Of a stretch of 64,000 nt of DNA, positions 18,489 through 29,426 are shown piece after piece; position 1 is the stretch's first letter, and each line of letters begins with the position of its first letter. The translations under genes and the position numbers were made by a program. The DNA is from Paracoccaceae bacterium (GTDB taxonomy: Bacteria; Pseudomonadota; Alphaproteobacteria; Rhodobacterales; Rhodobacteraceae). Under the pieces are notes generated by a model. That model was not told the DNA's origin, ran no database searches, and worked only from the letters and a program-made list of their open reading frames with translations. The stretch spans positions 310,001 to 374,000 of the forward strand of contig JAMWZC010000004.1 of the NCBI GenBank assembly GCA_024304985.1. Direction: 5' to 3'.

Positions 18489-19340
18489 TCAGGACAGGCG
18501 CGCGGCCCGCACCCACCAACCGGGCCGCGTCAAGGCATCCGCCGCCCGCGCCGCCGCATCCGCATCCGCATAAAGCCCGAAACAGGTCGCCCCGGACCCC
18601 GACATCCGCGCCAGCAAACAGCCCGCTGTTGCGCCAATCGCCGCGATCACCTCACCGACGACCGGCGCCGCCGCGACAGCCGCGTCCTGCATGTCGTTGC
18701 GCTGTCCCGCCAGCCAAGCCGCCAGATCCCCCGCATCGGCCCAGCGCGGCAACACATCCGGCATGGCCGCATTGTCCTTGCGCGCCAGACTGCGGAAGAT
18801 CACGGCGGTCGAGACGCTGACCCCCGGATTGACCAGCACGGCATACAGCGGCGGCAAACCCTCCACCGGCGCCACAACTTCACCGATGCCCCGCATCCGC
18901 GCAGCCCGCGCCATCAGGCAGACCGGCACATCCGCCCCCAGTGACAGGCCCTGATCCGCCGGCAAGTGCAGCCCCGGCACCAAGGCCACAGCCCCCCGCA
19001 GCACGGCAGCGGCATCCGAGGACCCGCCCCCGATCCCGGCGGCCGAGGGCAGATGCTTCTCCAACCCGATCTCCAGATCAACGCCCATCCGCGCCGCCGC
19101 CCGCAGCACCAGATTCTCAGGTCCCACCGGCACGCCCGCCGCCATCGGCCCCGTCACCGTCAGCGCGGGCCGATCCGCCCGTCGCAGGGTCAGCCTGTCC
19201 CCGACATCGGCAAAGACCACCAGACTGTCCAGCAGGTGATAGCCATCGGCCCGCTGGCCCGTGACATGCAGCGTCAGGTTGATCTTGGCCGGGGCCAGCT
19301 CCACATGGCCGCGCACTGCCCCGCCCGTGTCAGTTGCCAT
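18489..19340 (-). CDS. ispE: 4-(cytidine 5'-diphospho)-2-C-methyl-D-erythritol kinase
   Basis: IspE phosphorylates CDP-methylerythritol in the MEP pathway to isoprenoids. The 283-residue GHMP kinase shows APAKINLTLHV, the ATP loop LPSAAGIGGGSSDAAA and GSGATCFGLY. The ATG at 19340 overlaps the end of the TPR gene (sequence ATGGCAACTGA). It converges with the polyprenyl diphosphate synthase, which consumes the pathway's products, a sensible pairing. Confidence 0.95.
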   Translation of the reverse strand: MATDTGGAVRGHVELAPAKINLTLHVTGQRADGYHLLDSLVVFADVGDRLTLRRADRPALTVTGPMAAGVPVGPENLVLRAAARMGVDLEIGLEKHLPSAAGIGGGSSDAAAVLRGAVALVPGLHLPADQGLSLGADVPVCLMARAARMRGIGEVVAPVEGLPPLYAVLVNPGVSVSTAVIFRSLARKDNAAMPDVLPRWADAGDLAAWLAGQRNDMQDAAVAAAPVVGEVIAAIGATAGCLLARMSGSGATCFGLYADADAAARAADALTRPGWWVRAARLS

Positions 19341-21051
19341 TCGCCACGCGGGCCAGGGGCTGCGCACCCTCTTCCGCCAGCACCACATCCAGCCCGACCT
19401 CAAGCTTGCGGCGGATTCGCACGGCGTCCTTTTCCTCGGGATCAAAGGACAGGGCACGGGTCCACTGGAATTCGGCCTCGCGATAGCGCCCCACGGCCCA
19501 GAGGACATCCCCCAGATGGTCGTTCACGATCGGATCGACGGGCATCAACTCTGCCGCGCGCTCCATATGGACCACCGCCTCTTCATAGCGGCCAAGGCGG
19601 TATAGCACCCATCCCAGACTGTCCACGATATAGCCGCTGTCAGGGCGCGCCGCGACCGCGCGCTCGATCATGTCCAGCGCCTCGTCCAGCTTGATCTGCT
19701 TTTCCACCAGCGAATAGCCCAGATAGTTCAAAACCTGCGGCTGATCCGGATTCAGTTCCAGCGCCTTGCGGAAATCCGCCTCGGCCTTTTCCCAGTTGTC
19801 CTGCCGCTCATGGGCAATGGCGCGGGCATAGTAGATGAACCAATGCCCCCCATCCTCGGACGGATACAGCGCCACCGCAGTATCATAGGCGGTGACCGCA
19901 TCCCCGAAACGCTCCATCTGGCGCATCAGATCACCCAGCGTGACATGCACGATGGGCAGATCGCCATGGCTGCGGGTCAACTGTTCCAGCACCTCGGACG
20001 CCGCATCCAGCCGGTCCAGTTTGCGCAGCGCCTCGGCCCGGCCCAGTTCCGCCGCATGGAACGAGGGATCGTTTGCGGGCACCTGCTTGTAGGTCGCCAC
20101 CGCAAGCTCGAACTTCTCCATCGATTCCAGCAACGAGGCGCTTTGCAGGATGGCGTCCGTATGATCCGGCCTCAGATAGGACGCCACGCGCGAAAAGAGC
20201 AGCGTGTATTCATCCCCCGCCTCACGGCGCAGGAAAGAGGCCACGGTGTGGAACACCTCGGCGATACCGTCGGTCGGGTTGGTGATCAGGTTGAACGGCA
20301 GCACCGAATCCTCGACCAGCGCCGCCCGCATCGCGGTCAACGCAGGATCAAGATCCGGGCCGAACATCTGGTCCAGCATCTCGACCGCCTCGGGATCGCG
20401 GTCCAACTGGCTAAGGATCTGCACCCGCGCGATGGCGGCGCGACGGGTCAGTTGCAGCGGCCCGCCCGACTCGGCGGCAAAGATCGCCTCGGCCCCCTCG
20501 AAATCCCCCACCATCGCCAGCGCCAGTGCCTTGTGATAGCTGGCAAAGGGGCCAAGCCCGTCTTCGGCGGCCAGCTTGTCGAACGTGGCCAGCGCCGCGC
20601 TCACATCGCCCTTGCCCATCTGGGCCCATGCGATCGTCAGCCCGTCGACCAGCGGCCCGGTGCCGCGTTCCTCGGACATGCGGCTCAGAAGCGCGTCGAA
20701 TTCCCCGTTGCGCGCCTCGGCCGCGGCCAGCACCATGCTCGCGACCTGGCTTTGCAGCCCGTCCGCCTCCATCTTGCGCGCGATGGGCAAGGCCCGGTCC
20801 AGATCGCCCAGCGACAGGAAGGACAGCACCGCGTTCTCCATCAACATCGCGTTGGAGGGATCGCGTGTCAGGGCTTGCGTGAAGTAATCCGCCGCCGCCG
20901 TGTAATCTCCCAACAGCACGGCCTGCCGCGCCGCCAGATAGGCCCCGGTATTCGGCTCGGCCCGGGCACTGCCGCCCATGGCGGACCCGCCGACAAGCGC
21001 CGCGCATACCGCCACGACCAGCGACCGTCCCGCCCATTTTCTGCCCGACAC
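19330..21051 (-). CDS. TPR-repeat protein
   Basis: A 573-residue protein with a signal peptide (about residues 8-31, ending GGSARA) and tandem tetratricopeptide repeats, for example YTAAADYFTQALTRDPSN, ADFRKALELNPDQPQVLNYLG and AVVHMERAAELMPVDP. It likely acts as a periplasmic or outer-membrane scaffold. The start is a GTG at 21051 with GGGAGG seven bases upstream; the longer frame has no good site. It runs into ispE by an 11-base overlap. Confidence 0.82.
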   Translation of the reverse strand: MSGRKWAGRSLVVAVCAALVGGSAMGGSARAEPNTGAYLAARQAVLLGDYTAAADYFTQALTRDPSNAMLMENAVLSFLSLGDLDRALPIARKMEADGLQSQVASMVLAAAEARNGEFDALLSRMSEERGTGPLVDGLTIAWAQMGKGDVSAALATFDKLAAEDGLGPFASYHKALALAMVGDFEGAEAIFAAESGGPLQLTRRAAIARVQILSQLDRDPEAVEMLDQMFGPDLDPALTAMRAALVEDSVLPFNLITNPTDGIAEVFHTVASFLRREAGDEYTLLFSRVASYLRPDHTDAILQSASLLESMEKFELAVATYKQVPANDPSFHAAELGRAEALRKLDRLDAASEVLEQLTRSHGDLPIVHVTLGDLMRQMERFGDAVTAYDTAVALYPSEDGGHWFIYYARAIAHERQDNWEKAEADFRKALELNPDQPQVLNYLGYSLVEKQIKLDEALDMIERAVAARPDSGYIVDSLGWVLYRLGRYEEAVVHMERAAELMPVDPIVNDHLGDVLWAVGRYREAEFQWTRALSFDPEEKDAVRIRRKLEVGLDVVLAEEGAQPLARVANGN

Positions 21052-21151
21052 TGCCACGCCTCCCGGTTGATCCAAGCCTGTTTTCGGGGTCTGCACAGGG
21101 CAAACCCTCTCCTCAAGGATAAAGCCTAGCGTTTCTGCGGCCAAACGCAAT

Positions 21152-21176
21152 GAGAGGCGGCAATTCGCCGCCTCTC
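21152..21176 (-). terminator. Hairpin after ETF-QO gene
   Basis: A perfect ten-pair stem, GAGAGGCGGC with GCCGCCTCTC, five-base loop, about 50 bases past the ETF-QO stop on the minus strand. The following bases (ATTGCGTTTGG) are only moderately T-rich. Confidence 0.7.
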
Positions 21177-21225
21177 TGATCACCTTTCCGCCGCAATACG
21201 GGGCAGGTCTGCCCGATCCTTCCGC

Positions 21226-22875
<1,650 letters not shown>

Positions 22876-23124
22876 GGCTGGCCCCTTTTGACAGTGCGCG
22901 CAAGAAAATTGCGCCGATGGTTACCGCGCCGCAGCATTGCGCGTCAATCACGACACGACGTTAAACCGCTCAAATCGGCGTTTCCAGCGCAGTCGGGCGC
23001 GGTTGCGCCGGTATCCGGCTTCGACTATTGCAAAGGCAATGCGCCCTGGGGCAGGGTGTAGCGCACCAAAACCCGAAAGCAAACCGGGTCATTTCCCGCA
23101 GATCAAGTACACGGAACCCGTTGG

Positions 23125-23595
23125 ATGGAAAAGATACCTATGACCCGCGCGGGACATGCCGCGCTAGAGGCCGAGTTGAAGCAGTTGAAATCCGTCGAAC
23201 GGCCCGCGATCATCAAGGCGATTGCCGAGGCGCGCGAACATGGCGACCTGTCCGAGAATGCGGAATACCACTCCGCCCGCGAAAAGCAGTCCTTCATCGA
23301 AGGCCGCATCAAGGAGCTTGAGGGCATCATCTCGCTGGCCGAGGTGATCGATCCCAAGGCCCTCTCCGGTGCGATCAAGTTCGGGGCCACCGTCACGCTG
23401 GTGGACGAGGATACCGACGAGGAAAAGACCTGGCAGATCGTGGGCGAACACGAGGCCAGCATCGAAAAGGGCCTGCTCAACATCAAGTCGCCCATTGCGC
23501 GCGCCCTGATCGGCAAGGACGAAGGTGATTCCGTCGAGGTTCGCACCCCCGGCGGCGAGAAATCTTACGAAATCGTCAAGATCGCCTATATTTGA
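23125..23595 (+). CDS. greA: Transcription elongation factor GreA
   Basis: GreA rescues backtracked RNA polymerase by stimulating transcript cleavage. The 156-residue protein has the coiled-coil tip with [16 protein letters not shown] (the acidic DxxxE pair) and the C-terminal FKBP-like part with [18 protein letters not shown]. The start [11 protein letters not shown] matches the family. Confidence 0.97.
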   Translation: MEKIPMTRAGHAALEAELKQLKSVERPAIIKAIAEAREHGDLSENAEYHSAREKQSFIEGRIKELEGIISLAEVIDPKALSGAIKFGATVTLVDEDTDEEKTWQIVGEHEASIEKGLLNIKSPIARALIGKDEGDSVEVRTPGGEKSYEIVKIAYI

Positions 23596-23622
23596 CCCCT
23601 ATTTGCAGGGAATATCTGGCCC

Positions 23623-24639
23623 ATGGTCGGAAGAAATGACGGGAAATCCACACCGCTTGGGATCTATGATCGCACGCGCGCCGCACAGATCACCTCGATC
23701 GAGGTGATCGCGATTGCGCTGTCGCTGCTCTGGCTTCTGGGCTGCGGGTTGTTCTTCCTTCTGGTCCCCGCCTCCCAGGTCCCGGATGAGGGCGGGGCGC
23801 TGCGCTTCATGATGACGATGCTGGCGATGTTCATGCCGGTGGCGATGATCTGGGTCGGCGCCACCGCCGCCCGCGCCAGCCGCGTAATGCGCGAGGAAAG
23901 CCAGCGTTTGCAGGCCGCCATCGACGCGATCCGGCAGGCCTATGTGGCACAATCCCAGGGCCGCGCGCTGTCAACCGAACCATCTGTCGCCCGCAAACTG
24001 GACGAGATCGCCGCCGCCACGCGCAAGACCGAAACGGCACTGGCCAAGTTCACGTCCAGCCGCCCCCAGACCGCGCCACTGCGACCGAAACCAGAAACCG
24101 CCGCGCAAAACGGGGCCGAGGATCAGGCCAATCTGCCGCTTGGCACCCCCGCCGAGGACATGGGGCCGCCCCTCTCGCGCGAGGATTTCATCCGCGCCAT
24201 GAATTTCCCCGAAACCGCCGAGGATGAAGAAGGTTTCGCCGCCCTGCGCAAGGCCCTGCGCGACCGGCAGGCGGCGCAACTGGTGCAGGCCAGTCAGGAC
24301 GTGCTGACCCTGCTGTCACAGGACGGCATCTACATGGACGACCTGCGCCCCGACATGGCCCGCCCCGAAATCTGGCGCCGTTTTGCCGGTGGCGAACGTG
24401 GCCGCGCCATCGCGGCGCTGGGCGGCATCCGCGACCGCTCCTCTCTGGCCCTCACCGCCGGACGCATGAAGCAGGACCCGATCTTCCGCGATGCCGCGCA
24501 TCACTTCCTGCGCCGCTTCGACAAGATGTTCGCGGAATTCGAGAAAGACGCCACGGATGCCGAAATCTCGGACCTGTCGAACACCCGCACGGCGCGGGCC
24601 TTCATGTTGCTGGGCCGCGTCGCGGGGATCTTCGACTAG
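23623..24639 (+). CDS. Conserved membrane protein of unknown function
   Basis: A 338-residue protein with two membrane segments (about residues 26-50 and 66-84) in the N-terminal third and a long cytoplasmic C-terminal part, including a coiled-coil stretch (RVMREESQRLQAAIDAI) and a helical domain. It follows greA by 27 bases. Its stop codon overlaps the mobB stop on the other strand at a CTAG. No family name was recognised. Confidence 0.75.
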   Translation: MVGRNDGKSTPLGIYDRTRAAQITSIEVIAIALSLLWLLGCGLFFLLVPASQVPDEGGALRFMMTMLAMFMPVAMIWVGATAARASRVMREESQRLQAAIDAIRQAYVAQSQGRALSTEPSVARKLDEIAAATRKTETALAKFTSSRPQTAPLRPKPETAAQNGAEDQANLPLGTPAEDMGPPLSREDFIRAMNFPETAEDEEGFAALRKALRDRQAAQLVQASQDVLTLLSQDGIYMDDLRPDMARPEIWRRFAGGERGRAIAALGGIRDRSSLALTAGRMKQDPIFRDAAHHFLRRFDKMFAEFEKDATDAEISDLSNTRTARAFMLLGRVAGIFD

Positions 24640-25151
24640 GTCGCCCGGAAGCCCAGATCCGACAGAATGAAATCCGCGATCCCGGCCGCGTCGTTCAGAT
24701 CAAAAGCCGCACCATGCCAGCCCATCGCGGCCAAGCCCTGCACCGTCTCACTGGCGACCGCGCGCACGGTGGGGTCATCCGGCGCGATCAGCGGCTGCCC
24801 GGTCGCCGCGCGATGCGCCTCGATCTTGGGGTGAGCGTCGCGCTTGTAACCCTCCACCAGCACCAGATCGACCGGCGACAGCCGCGCCAGCAACGCGGCC
24901 AAGGGCGGCTCCTCCTCGTTCTCGTTCTCATGCATCAGAACCCAGCGCCGGGCTGAGGCCAAAAGCACCTCGCCCGCCCCCGCCTGCCTGTGCCGGAAAC
25001 TGTCCTTGCCGGGCTGGTCGATATCAAAGGCATGATGCGCATGCTTGATGCTGGACACGCTCAACCCGCGTGCCCGGATCTCGGCGATCAACCGCTCCAT
25101 CAGCCCGGTCTTGCCCGAATTCTTCCAGCCGATGACACCGTAAACCTTCAT
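24636..25151 (-). CDS. mobB: Molybdopterin-guanine dinucleotide biosynthesis protein MobB
   Basis: MobB is a GTP-binding accessory protein in the synthesis of the molybdopterin guanine dinucleotide cofactor. The 171-residue protein begins MKVYGVIGWKNSGKTGLMERL (GxxxxGKT P-loop) and has LVEGYKRDAHPKIE, typical of the family. The ATG overlaps the mobA stop (ATGA). It is one of three scattered molybdenum-cofactor loci in this window. Confidence 0.94.
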   Translation of the reverse strand: MKVYGVIGWKNSGKTGLMERLIAEIRARGLSVSSIKHAHHAFDIDQPGKDSFRHRQAGAGEVLLASARRWVLMHENENEEEPPLAALLARLSPVDLVLVEGYKRDAHPKIEAHRAATGQPLIAPDDPTVRAVASETVQGLAAMGWHGAAFDLNDAAGIADFILSDLGFRAT

Positions 25152-25753
25152 GCCTGCACTCCCTTGGCGACAAGATCCCGCGCCCGCGCCAGATCGTCCG
25201 GGGTGTTGATGTTGAAAAACGGATCAACAGCCCCCGTCACCGGAAAGACAACCTCCACCGCGCCCTGCGCCGTCGCGAACGCCATCACACGCCGCGTGCC
25301 GTCCGCCAGCGCCGCGCGCAGCGCCGGGGCCAGCGCCACATCCCACAGCGCAAAGACAGGATGCACCCGGTCGGTCGCAGCGAAAGCCACCGCCCCGCCG
25401 CCTGCCGCCAGTCGCGCCACCAGATCACCCGGAAAAAACGGCGTGTCCCCCGCCACGGTGACGACCGCGTCACAGCCCTGCCCCTGCGCCCAGCCCATCG
25501 CCGCCAGCACACCTGCCAGCGGCCCCGCATCCGCCATCTCATCCGACAGAACCGGCAGATTCCACGCGCCAAACCGCGCCGGATTGCCATTGGCATTCAG
25601 CGCCAGATACGCCACCTGCCCCGACAGCCGCGCGACAATCTCGTCCAGAACAACCTGCCCCTCGGCCAGCGGCAACAGGCATTTGTCGCCGCCCCCCATA
25701 CGCCGCGCCTGCCCTCCTGCCAGAATGACCCCTGCAACCTGCTTGATCGGCAA
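25148..25753 (-). CDS. mobA: Molybdenum cofactor guanylyltransferase MobA
   Basis: MobA attaches GMP to molybdopterin to form the guanine dinucleotide cofactor. The 201-residue protein has the nucleotidyltransferase start VILAGGQARRMGGGDKCLLP and the metal-binding aspartate in VTVAGDTPFF. It is translationally coupled to mobB. Confidence 0.94.
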   Translation of the reverse strand: MPIKQVAGVILAGGQARRMGGGDKCLLPLAEGQVVLDEIVARLSGQVAYLALNANGNPARFGAWNLPVLSDEMADAGPLAGVLAAMGWAQGQGCDAVVTVAGDTPFFPGDLVARLAAGGGAVAFAATDRVHPVFALWDVALAPALRAALADGTRRVMAFATAQGAVEVVFPVTGAVDPFFNINTPDDLARARDLVAKGVQA

Positions 25754-25811
25754 TTGAATCTCCCCCGGCCACCGCTTAGGGGTAGGCCACGCCCCGTTCT
25801 AAAGGCAGATG

Positions 25812-26525
25812 ATGACCCTCACCACCACCAAATCCGTCTATTGGAAGGGCGTCCGCGACGGCGCACCCTTCATCCTTGTGGTCGCGCCCTTCGCCCTTCT
25901 GTTCGGCGTGGTTGCCACGGAAGCCGGGCTGAACGTCTGGGAAACACTGGCCTTTTCGGTCGTCGTGATCGCCGGGGCCGCGCAATTCACAGCGCTGCAA
26001 CTGATGCAGGAGAACGCGCCCACGATCATTGTCCTCGCCTCGGCGCTGGCCGTGAACCTGCGGATGGCGATGTATTCGGCCTCGCTCACCCCGCATCTGG
26101 GGGCCACGCCACTCTGGCAGCGCGCACTCGCCGCCTATGTCATGGTGGATCAGTCCTATGCCTGCTCCATCCTCGCCTACGAGCGCAACCACGACTGGAC
26201 GCCCGCGCAGAAAATGGCCTTCTACTTCGGCGCTGTCACCCCTGTGATCCCGATCTGGTATGCCATGACCGTGGCCGGTGCCCTGATCGGCAGTTCCATG
26301 CCCGCTGGTCTGGCCCTTGATTTCGCGGTGCCCATCACATTCATCGCCATGATCGCGCCGGCGCTGCGGACGCTGGCGCACAAGGCCGCCGCCCTCGCCT
26401 CGGTCGCGCTCGCCCTCGGCTTTGCCTTCGTCCCCTTCAACCTTGGCCTGATCATCGCAGGCATCGGCGGCATGATGGTGGGCGCACAGGTTGAGTTGTG
26501 GATGAGCCGGAGGACACAGCCATGA
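25812..26525 (+). CDS. AzlC family ABC transporter permease
   Basis: AzlC-type proteins form, with AzlD, an exporter of branched-chain amino acids and related compounds. This 237-residue protein has six or so membrane segments and family motifs GAAQFTALQLM, LAVNLRMAMYSASL and MVDQSYACSI. Two ATGs stand in tandem; the second has the better spacing to AAAGG. It overlaps the azlD start (ATGA). Confidence 0.9.
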   Translation: MTLTTTKSVYWKGVRDGAPFILVVAPFALLFGVVATEAGLNVWETLAFSVVVIAGAAQFTALQLMQENAPTIIVLASALAVNLRMAMYSASLTPHLGATPLWQRALAAYVMVDQSYACSILAYERNHDWTPAQKMAFYFGAVTPVIPIWYAMTVAGALIGSSMPAGLALDFAVPITFIAMIAPALRTLAHKAAALASVALALGFAFVPFNLGLIIAGIGGMMVGAQVELWMSRRTQP

Positions 26526-26860
26526 CCGATCTCATCATCGCCAAGGGCACGCTCTGGACCGTCATCATCCTGCTGGGTCTGGGCAGTTTCGGACTGCGCT
26601 TCGTCTTTCTGGGCCTGATCGGCAACCGGCCCATGCCCGACTGGCTGATGCGCCACCTGCGCTACACCGCCGTGGCCGTCCTGCCCGGTCTGGTCGCACC
26701 GCTGGTCGTCTGGCCCACAGCCACCGACGGCGTGCTGGACCTGCCGCGCCTGACGGCCGCGCTGACCACGCTGGCGGTGGGATATTTCACCAAGAACGTG
26801 CTCGCCGCGATTTTCGGCGGGGCAGGCATGCTCTATCTGCTGCTCTACCTGATGGGATAG
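26522..26860 (+). CDS. AzlD domain-containing protein
   Basis: The 112-residue small subunit of the AzlCD exporter has four membrane segments and a central PGLVAPLVVWP motif. The start at 26522 overlaps the azlC stop. Substrate is not evident from sequence; branched-chain amino acids are the family precedent. Confidence 0.88.
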   Translation: MTDLIIAKGTLWTVIILLGLGSFGLRFVFLGLIGNRPMPDWLMRHLRYTAVAVLPGLVAPLVVWPTATDGVLDLPRLTAALTTLAVGYFTKNVLAAIFGGAGMLYLLLYLMG

Positions 26861-26870
26861 ACCAAGCCGT

Positions 26871-26909
26871 CCGCTTCTTCTTGCCGAAAATATCCCCCGC
26901 GGAGCGTCC
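26871..26909 (+). repeat. Gene-end repeat, copy C
   Basis: A 39-base stretch starting CCGCTTCTTCTTGCCGAAAA, identical to copy D at 32251. It lies 10 bases after the azlD stop, between converging genes. The core is the reverse of GATATTTTCGGCAAGAAG. Confidence 0.85.
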
Positions 26910-26936
26910 CCCGCCCGCACCAAGCGTGGCGGCAGA

Positions 26937-27593
26937 TTACTCCGCCACCGCCTGCGCCGCTTGCGCCGCCTTCACCCGCTCGGGATCAAAGGATTCCAGC
27001 GCCTTGAAGCGGTCCGCATCGTCATATTCATAAAGCCGCTGGGTGGTCGCCCCCGGCAACTGGCCGAACTGCGCCGCCAACTGGTTCGGGAACCACGTGG
27101 ACCGGATCGCCCCGTTCAGGCCCGGCACATCGCGCAGCAATTCAGACGTGCTCAGCGCGCATTGCGCCCGCGGAATCGGCCCCTGTGCCAGCACACGGCG
27201 CAGCACATCCTCGGCCACCTCGGGCGACACCTCGACATGCTGCACGATCACATGGAATGTCTCACGCGCGTGAAAGCGGGTGTAGGTATCCTCCATCACC
27301 GGCGTCACACCATAGACCACGTCATTCTTGGTCGCGATGCGCGGATGGCGAAAGGACCCCGCAGGATCAAAGATCACCCGCTGCGACCCGTTCACCATCA
27401 AAGAGGTATGCGCCCCGGACCCGTTGGAATTGTTCACCATGGTGAACAGGGTCAGCGCGGGCGGACCATCATGACGATAGACCTTCTCGCGCAGCTCGGA
27501 ATCCGTCATCGACTGCGATGTTTCGGGCACCGGCGCACAGGCGGAAAGCCCGACCATGACCGCAAGGGCCAATGCGAGACGTGGGATTGTCAT
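26937..27593 (-). CDS. Lipoprotein of unknown function, possible papain-like fold
   Basis: A 218-residue protein with lipoprotein signal (MTIPRLALALAVMVGLSAC, lipobox GLSAC). It contains GSGAHTSLMVNGS near residues 59-71 and RAQCALSTSELL near residues 146-157. In circularly permuted NlpC/P60 enzymes a histidine of this kind precedes the catalytic cysteine; I infer a weak resemblance but cannot confirm it. The protein family is otherwise not recognised. It is followed on the same strand by nothing until the azlD end. Confidence 0.65.
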   Translation of the reverse strand: MTIPRLALALAVMVGLSACAPVPETSQSMTDSELREKVYRHDGPPALTLFTMVNNSNGSGAHTSLMVNGSQRVIFDPAGSFRHPRIATKNDVVYGVTPVMEDTYTRFHARETFHVIVQHVEVSPEVAEDVLRRVLAQGPIPRAQCALSTSELLRDVPGLNGAIRSTWFPNQLAAQFGQLPGATTQRLYEYDDADRFKALESFDPERVKAAQAAQAVAE

Positions 27594-27631
27594 GAAGAAC
27601 CTATCGCGTCGGGGTCCGGACAGCAGACAGA

Positions 27632-27767
27632 TCAGCTGTTGACCAGCGCCATGAACAGCAGGATGCCGATGATCACCACCACGGACCAGACGGTGAAGCG
27701 GACGAATCCCTCAAAGGTCTTTTCCTGAACCTCGGTGTTCATCTCGCCGTGCTTGTGCTCTGCCATT
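27632..27767 (-). pseudogene. aa3-type cytochrome c oxidase subunit IV (frameshifted)
   Basis: The minus strand begins MAEHKHGEMNTEVQEK, a typical N-terminus of the small aa3 oxidase subunit IV, and continues, one base out of frame, with TFEGFVRFTVWSVV and IIGILLFMALVNS, its single membrane helix. Between them is a run of five A (27720-27724) where four would keep the frame; as written, translation stops two codons later (DL then stop). The full product would be 44 residues. This is either a real lesion or a one-base error in a homopolymer. Confidence 0.75.
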
Positions 27768-27856
27768 GGGATCGTCCTTCAAACTGTTCGCGCCGTGCCA
27801 CCGTCCGGTGGCGTCGGGCGTCGGAATACCGCAATTCCCCGGCCCTGTCATCCTGT

Positions 27857-27877
27857 CAAAACGGCGCAGCGCGCGGT
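27857..27877 (-). terminator. Weak hairpin after the DUF6173-like gene
   Basis: On the minus strand ACCGCGC pairs with GCGCCGT (six of seven pairs) around GCT, then TTTTG. It lies about 23 bases after the gene stop. Support is modest. Confidence 0.4.
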
Positions 27878-27900
27878 TTTTCGCGATGCCCTGCCCCGCC

Positions 27901-28356
27901 TCATCCCTTCTCCAGCCGCCGCGCCAGCAGAAAGCCGATCCGCTTGGGCGGCTCTTCCTCGGCCGCCTTGGGCATGGCGCGCAGGATCACGCTCAACTGG
28001 CTGACATGCTGGATCAACTGCGTCGGCACCCCGTCCTCATCCGTGCCGTGAAAGGTCAGGATGTCGGGATCGAAAAACCCCATCCCCTCGATCTGCAACA
28101 CCCCGGCCTCGCTGCCCGCGAATCCCATGGCGACCTCATGTTCCTCGTCCAGCTCCGCCTCGAACTCCTGAATATAGATCACCAGCCGCTCATAGGCCCA
28201 TTCCGCCTCGCTCTTGTCCTCGATATTCACGGAATCCAGATCGGCGGCCACCTGCTTCACGGTCGCCTCGTCGCTGTCGGCATGCACATCGCAGCGGCGC
28301 GGGGTCAGCGGGTCGCGCTCATGCGCCTCGGCCACGGTGCTGATCTTGGTCTCCAT
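27901..28356 (-). CDS. DUF6173-like protein of unknown function
   Basis: A soluble 151-residue protein (start METKISTVAEAHERD). The middle YERLVIYIQEFEAELDEEHEV and the end TDEDGVPTQLIQHVSQLSV...PPKRIGFLL recall DUF6173 proteins, a family of unknown role. No signal peptide or cofactor motif is visible. The start at 28356 lies 27 bases beyond the stop of the MBL-fold gene upstream on the same strand, suggesting one message. Confidence 0.6.
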   Translation of the reverse strand: METKISTVAEAHERDPLTPRRCDVHADSDEATVKQVAADLDSVNIEDKSEAEWAYERLVIYIQEFEAELDEEHEVAMGFAGSEAGVLQIEGMGFFDPDILTFHGTDEDGVPTQLIQHVSQLSVILRAMPKAAEEEPPKRIGFLLARRLEKG

Positions 28357-28382
28357 CGCCCTGCCCCTGTCCCTGCCGGATG

Positions 28383-29426
28383 TCAGCGCGCGACCTGCCA
28401 AAGCCAGGCCCCGTCCGCGCCCATCTCCCGCGTCACTTGGCCAAGTTTATGCAGATGGTTCAGATGCGCAACGGTTTCCACCAGCGCCAGACCATAGGTC
28501 CCCTCGTCGATCCGCCGCTTGAACAGGGGCGCGAAACAGTCCGAGGCCACGCGCGGCCCCTCCAGATGCGCCAGCAGGCGCCGCAAGCCCCCGTGGTGAT
28601 TGTCGACCAGCTGCCGCATCCGGAACGGCAAACCCGTGAAGGGCAGCTTGTGCCCGCCCAAGACCAGATGATCCTCGCGCGCCAACCGTCCCAAACGCTC
28701 GCACGCCTCCAGCCAGTCGGCCAAGGGGTCCGCCTCTGGCTCCGTCGCGTAGACGCCGATATTCGGGCTGATCGACGGCAGGATCTGATCGCCCGAGATC
28801 ACCAGATGGCAATCCCGGCTCCACAGCGTCAGATGCTCCGGCGCATGGCCCGCGCCCATATGCACATCCCAGTCACGCCCCGCCGCACGGATCACATCGC
28901 CCTGCTGCACGCGGACATAGCCGACAGGCAGGGGATGCGCGATATCGGCAAAGTTGAAAGGCCGCTCGTTGCAGCGTTTCTCATAGATCGCGGCATCCAT
29001 CCCCGCCCGCCGCCAGAAGGCCCGCGCCTGCTCGCTCGGCCGCTCCTCGCAATCCAGAATCAGCATCCTGGCCATCAGCCAGGCGGTGCGCGTGGTCCAG
29101 AGTTCCGCCCCCTGTTCCTGCATCAGCCAGCCCGCCATGCCCACATGATCAGGGTGATGATGCGTCAGGATCACCCGCCCCACGGGCCTGCCCTGCAAGA
29201 CCCCCGCCAGCAGATCCTGCCAGATCGCCACGGCCTTTCGCGAATGCACACCCGTATCGACGATGGTCCAGTGATCACCCTCGTCCAGCGCGTAGATATT
29301 GACGTGATCCAGCGCCATCGGCAGGGGCAGCCTGATCCACAGCACGCCCTCCGCCACCTGCAACGCCTGACCGGGGTCGGGTGCTGTCTCCCAAGGATAC
29401 CGGATACCAGCGCCCGCGCCGTCCAT
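28383..29426 (-). CDS. MBL-fold metallo-hydrolase
   Basis: A 347-residue metallo-beta-lactamase-fold hydrolase. The metal motif is LTHHHPDHVG; further ligands are in GAGHAPEHLTL, SGDQILPS and GGHKLPF. The C-terminal part is a winged-helix-like region as in the LACTB2/glyoxalase II-like group. Its ATG overlaps the acyl-CoA dehydrogenase stop (TGATG), so the two are co-translated; a thioesterase role on acyl-CoA products is a reasonable but untested inference. Confidence 0.87.
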   Translation of the reverse strand: MDGAGAGIRYPWETAPDPGQALQVAEGVLWIRLPLPMALDHVNIYALDEGDHWTIVDTGVHSRKAVAIWQDLLAGVLQGRPVGRVILTHHHPDHVGMAGWLMQEQGAELWTTRTAWLMARMLILDCEERPSEQARAFWRRAGMDAAIYEKRCNERPFNFADIAHPLPVGYVRVQQGDVIRAAGRDWDVHMGAGHAPEHLTLWSRDCHLVISGDQILPSISPNIGVYATEPEADPLADWLEACERLGRLAREDHLVLGGHKLPFTGLPFRMRQLVDNHHGGLRRLLAHLEGPRVASDCFAPLFKRRIDEGTYGLALVETVAHLNHLHKLGQVTREMGADGAWLWQVAR

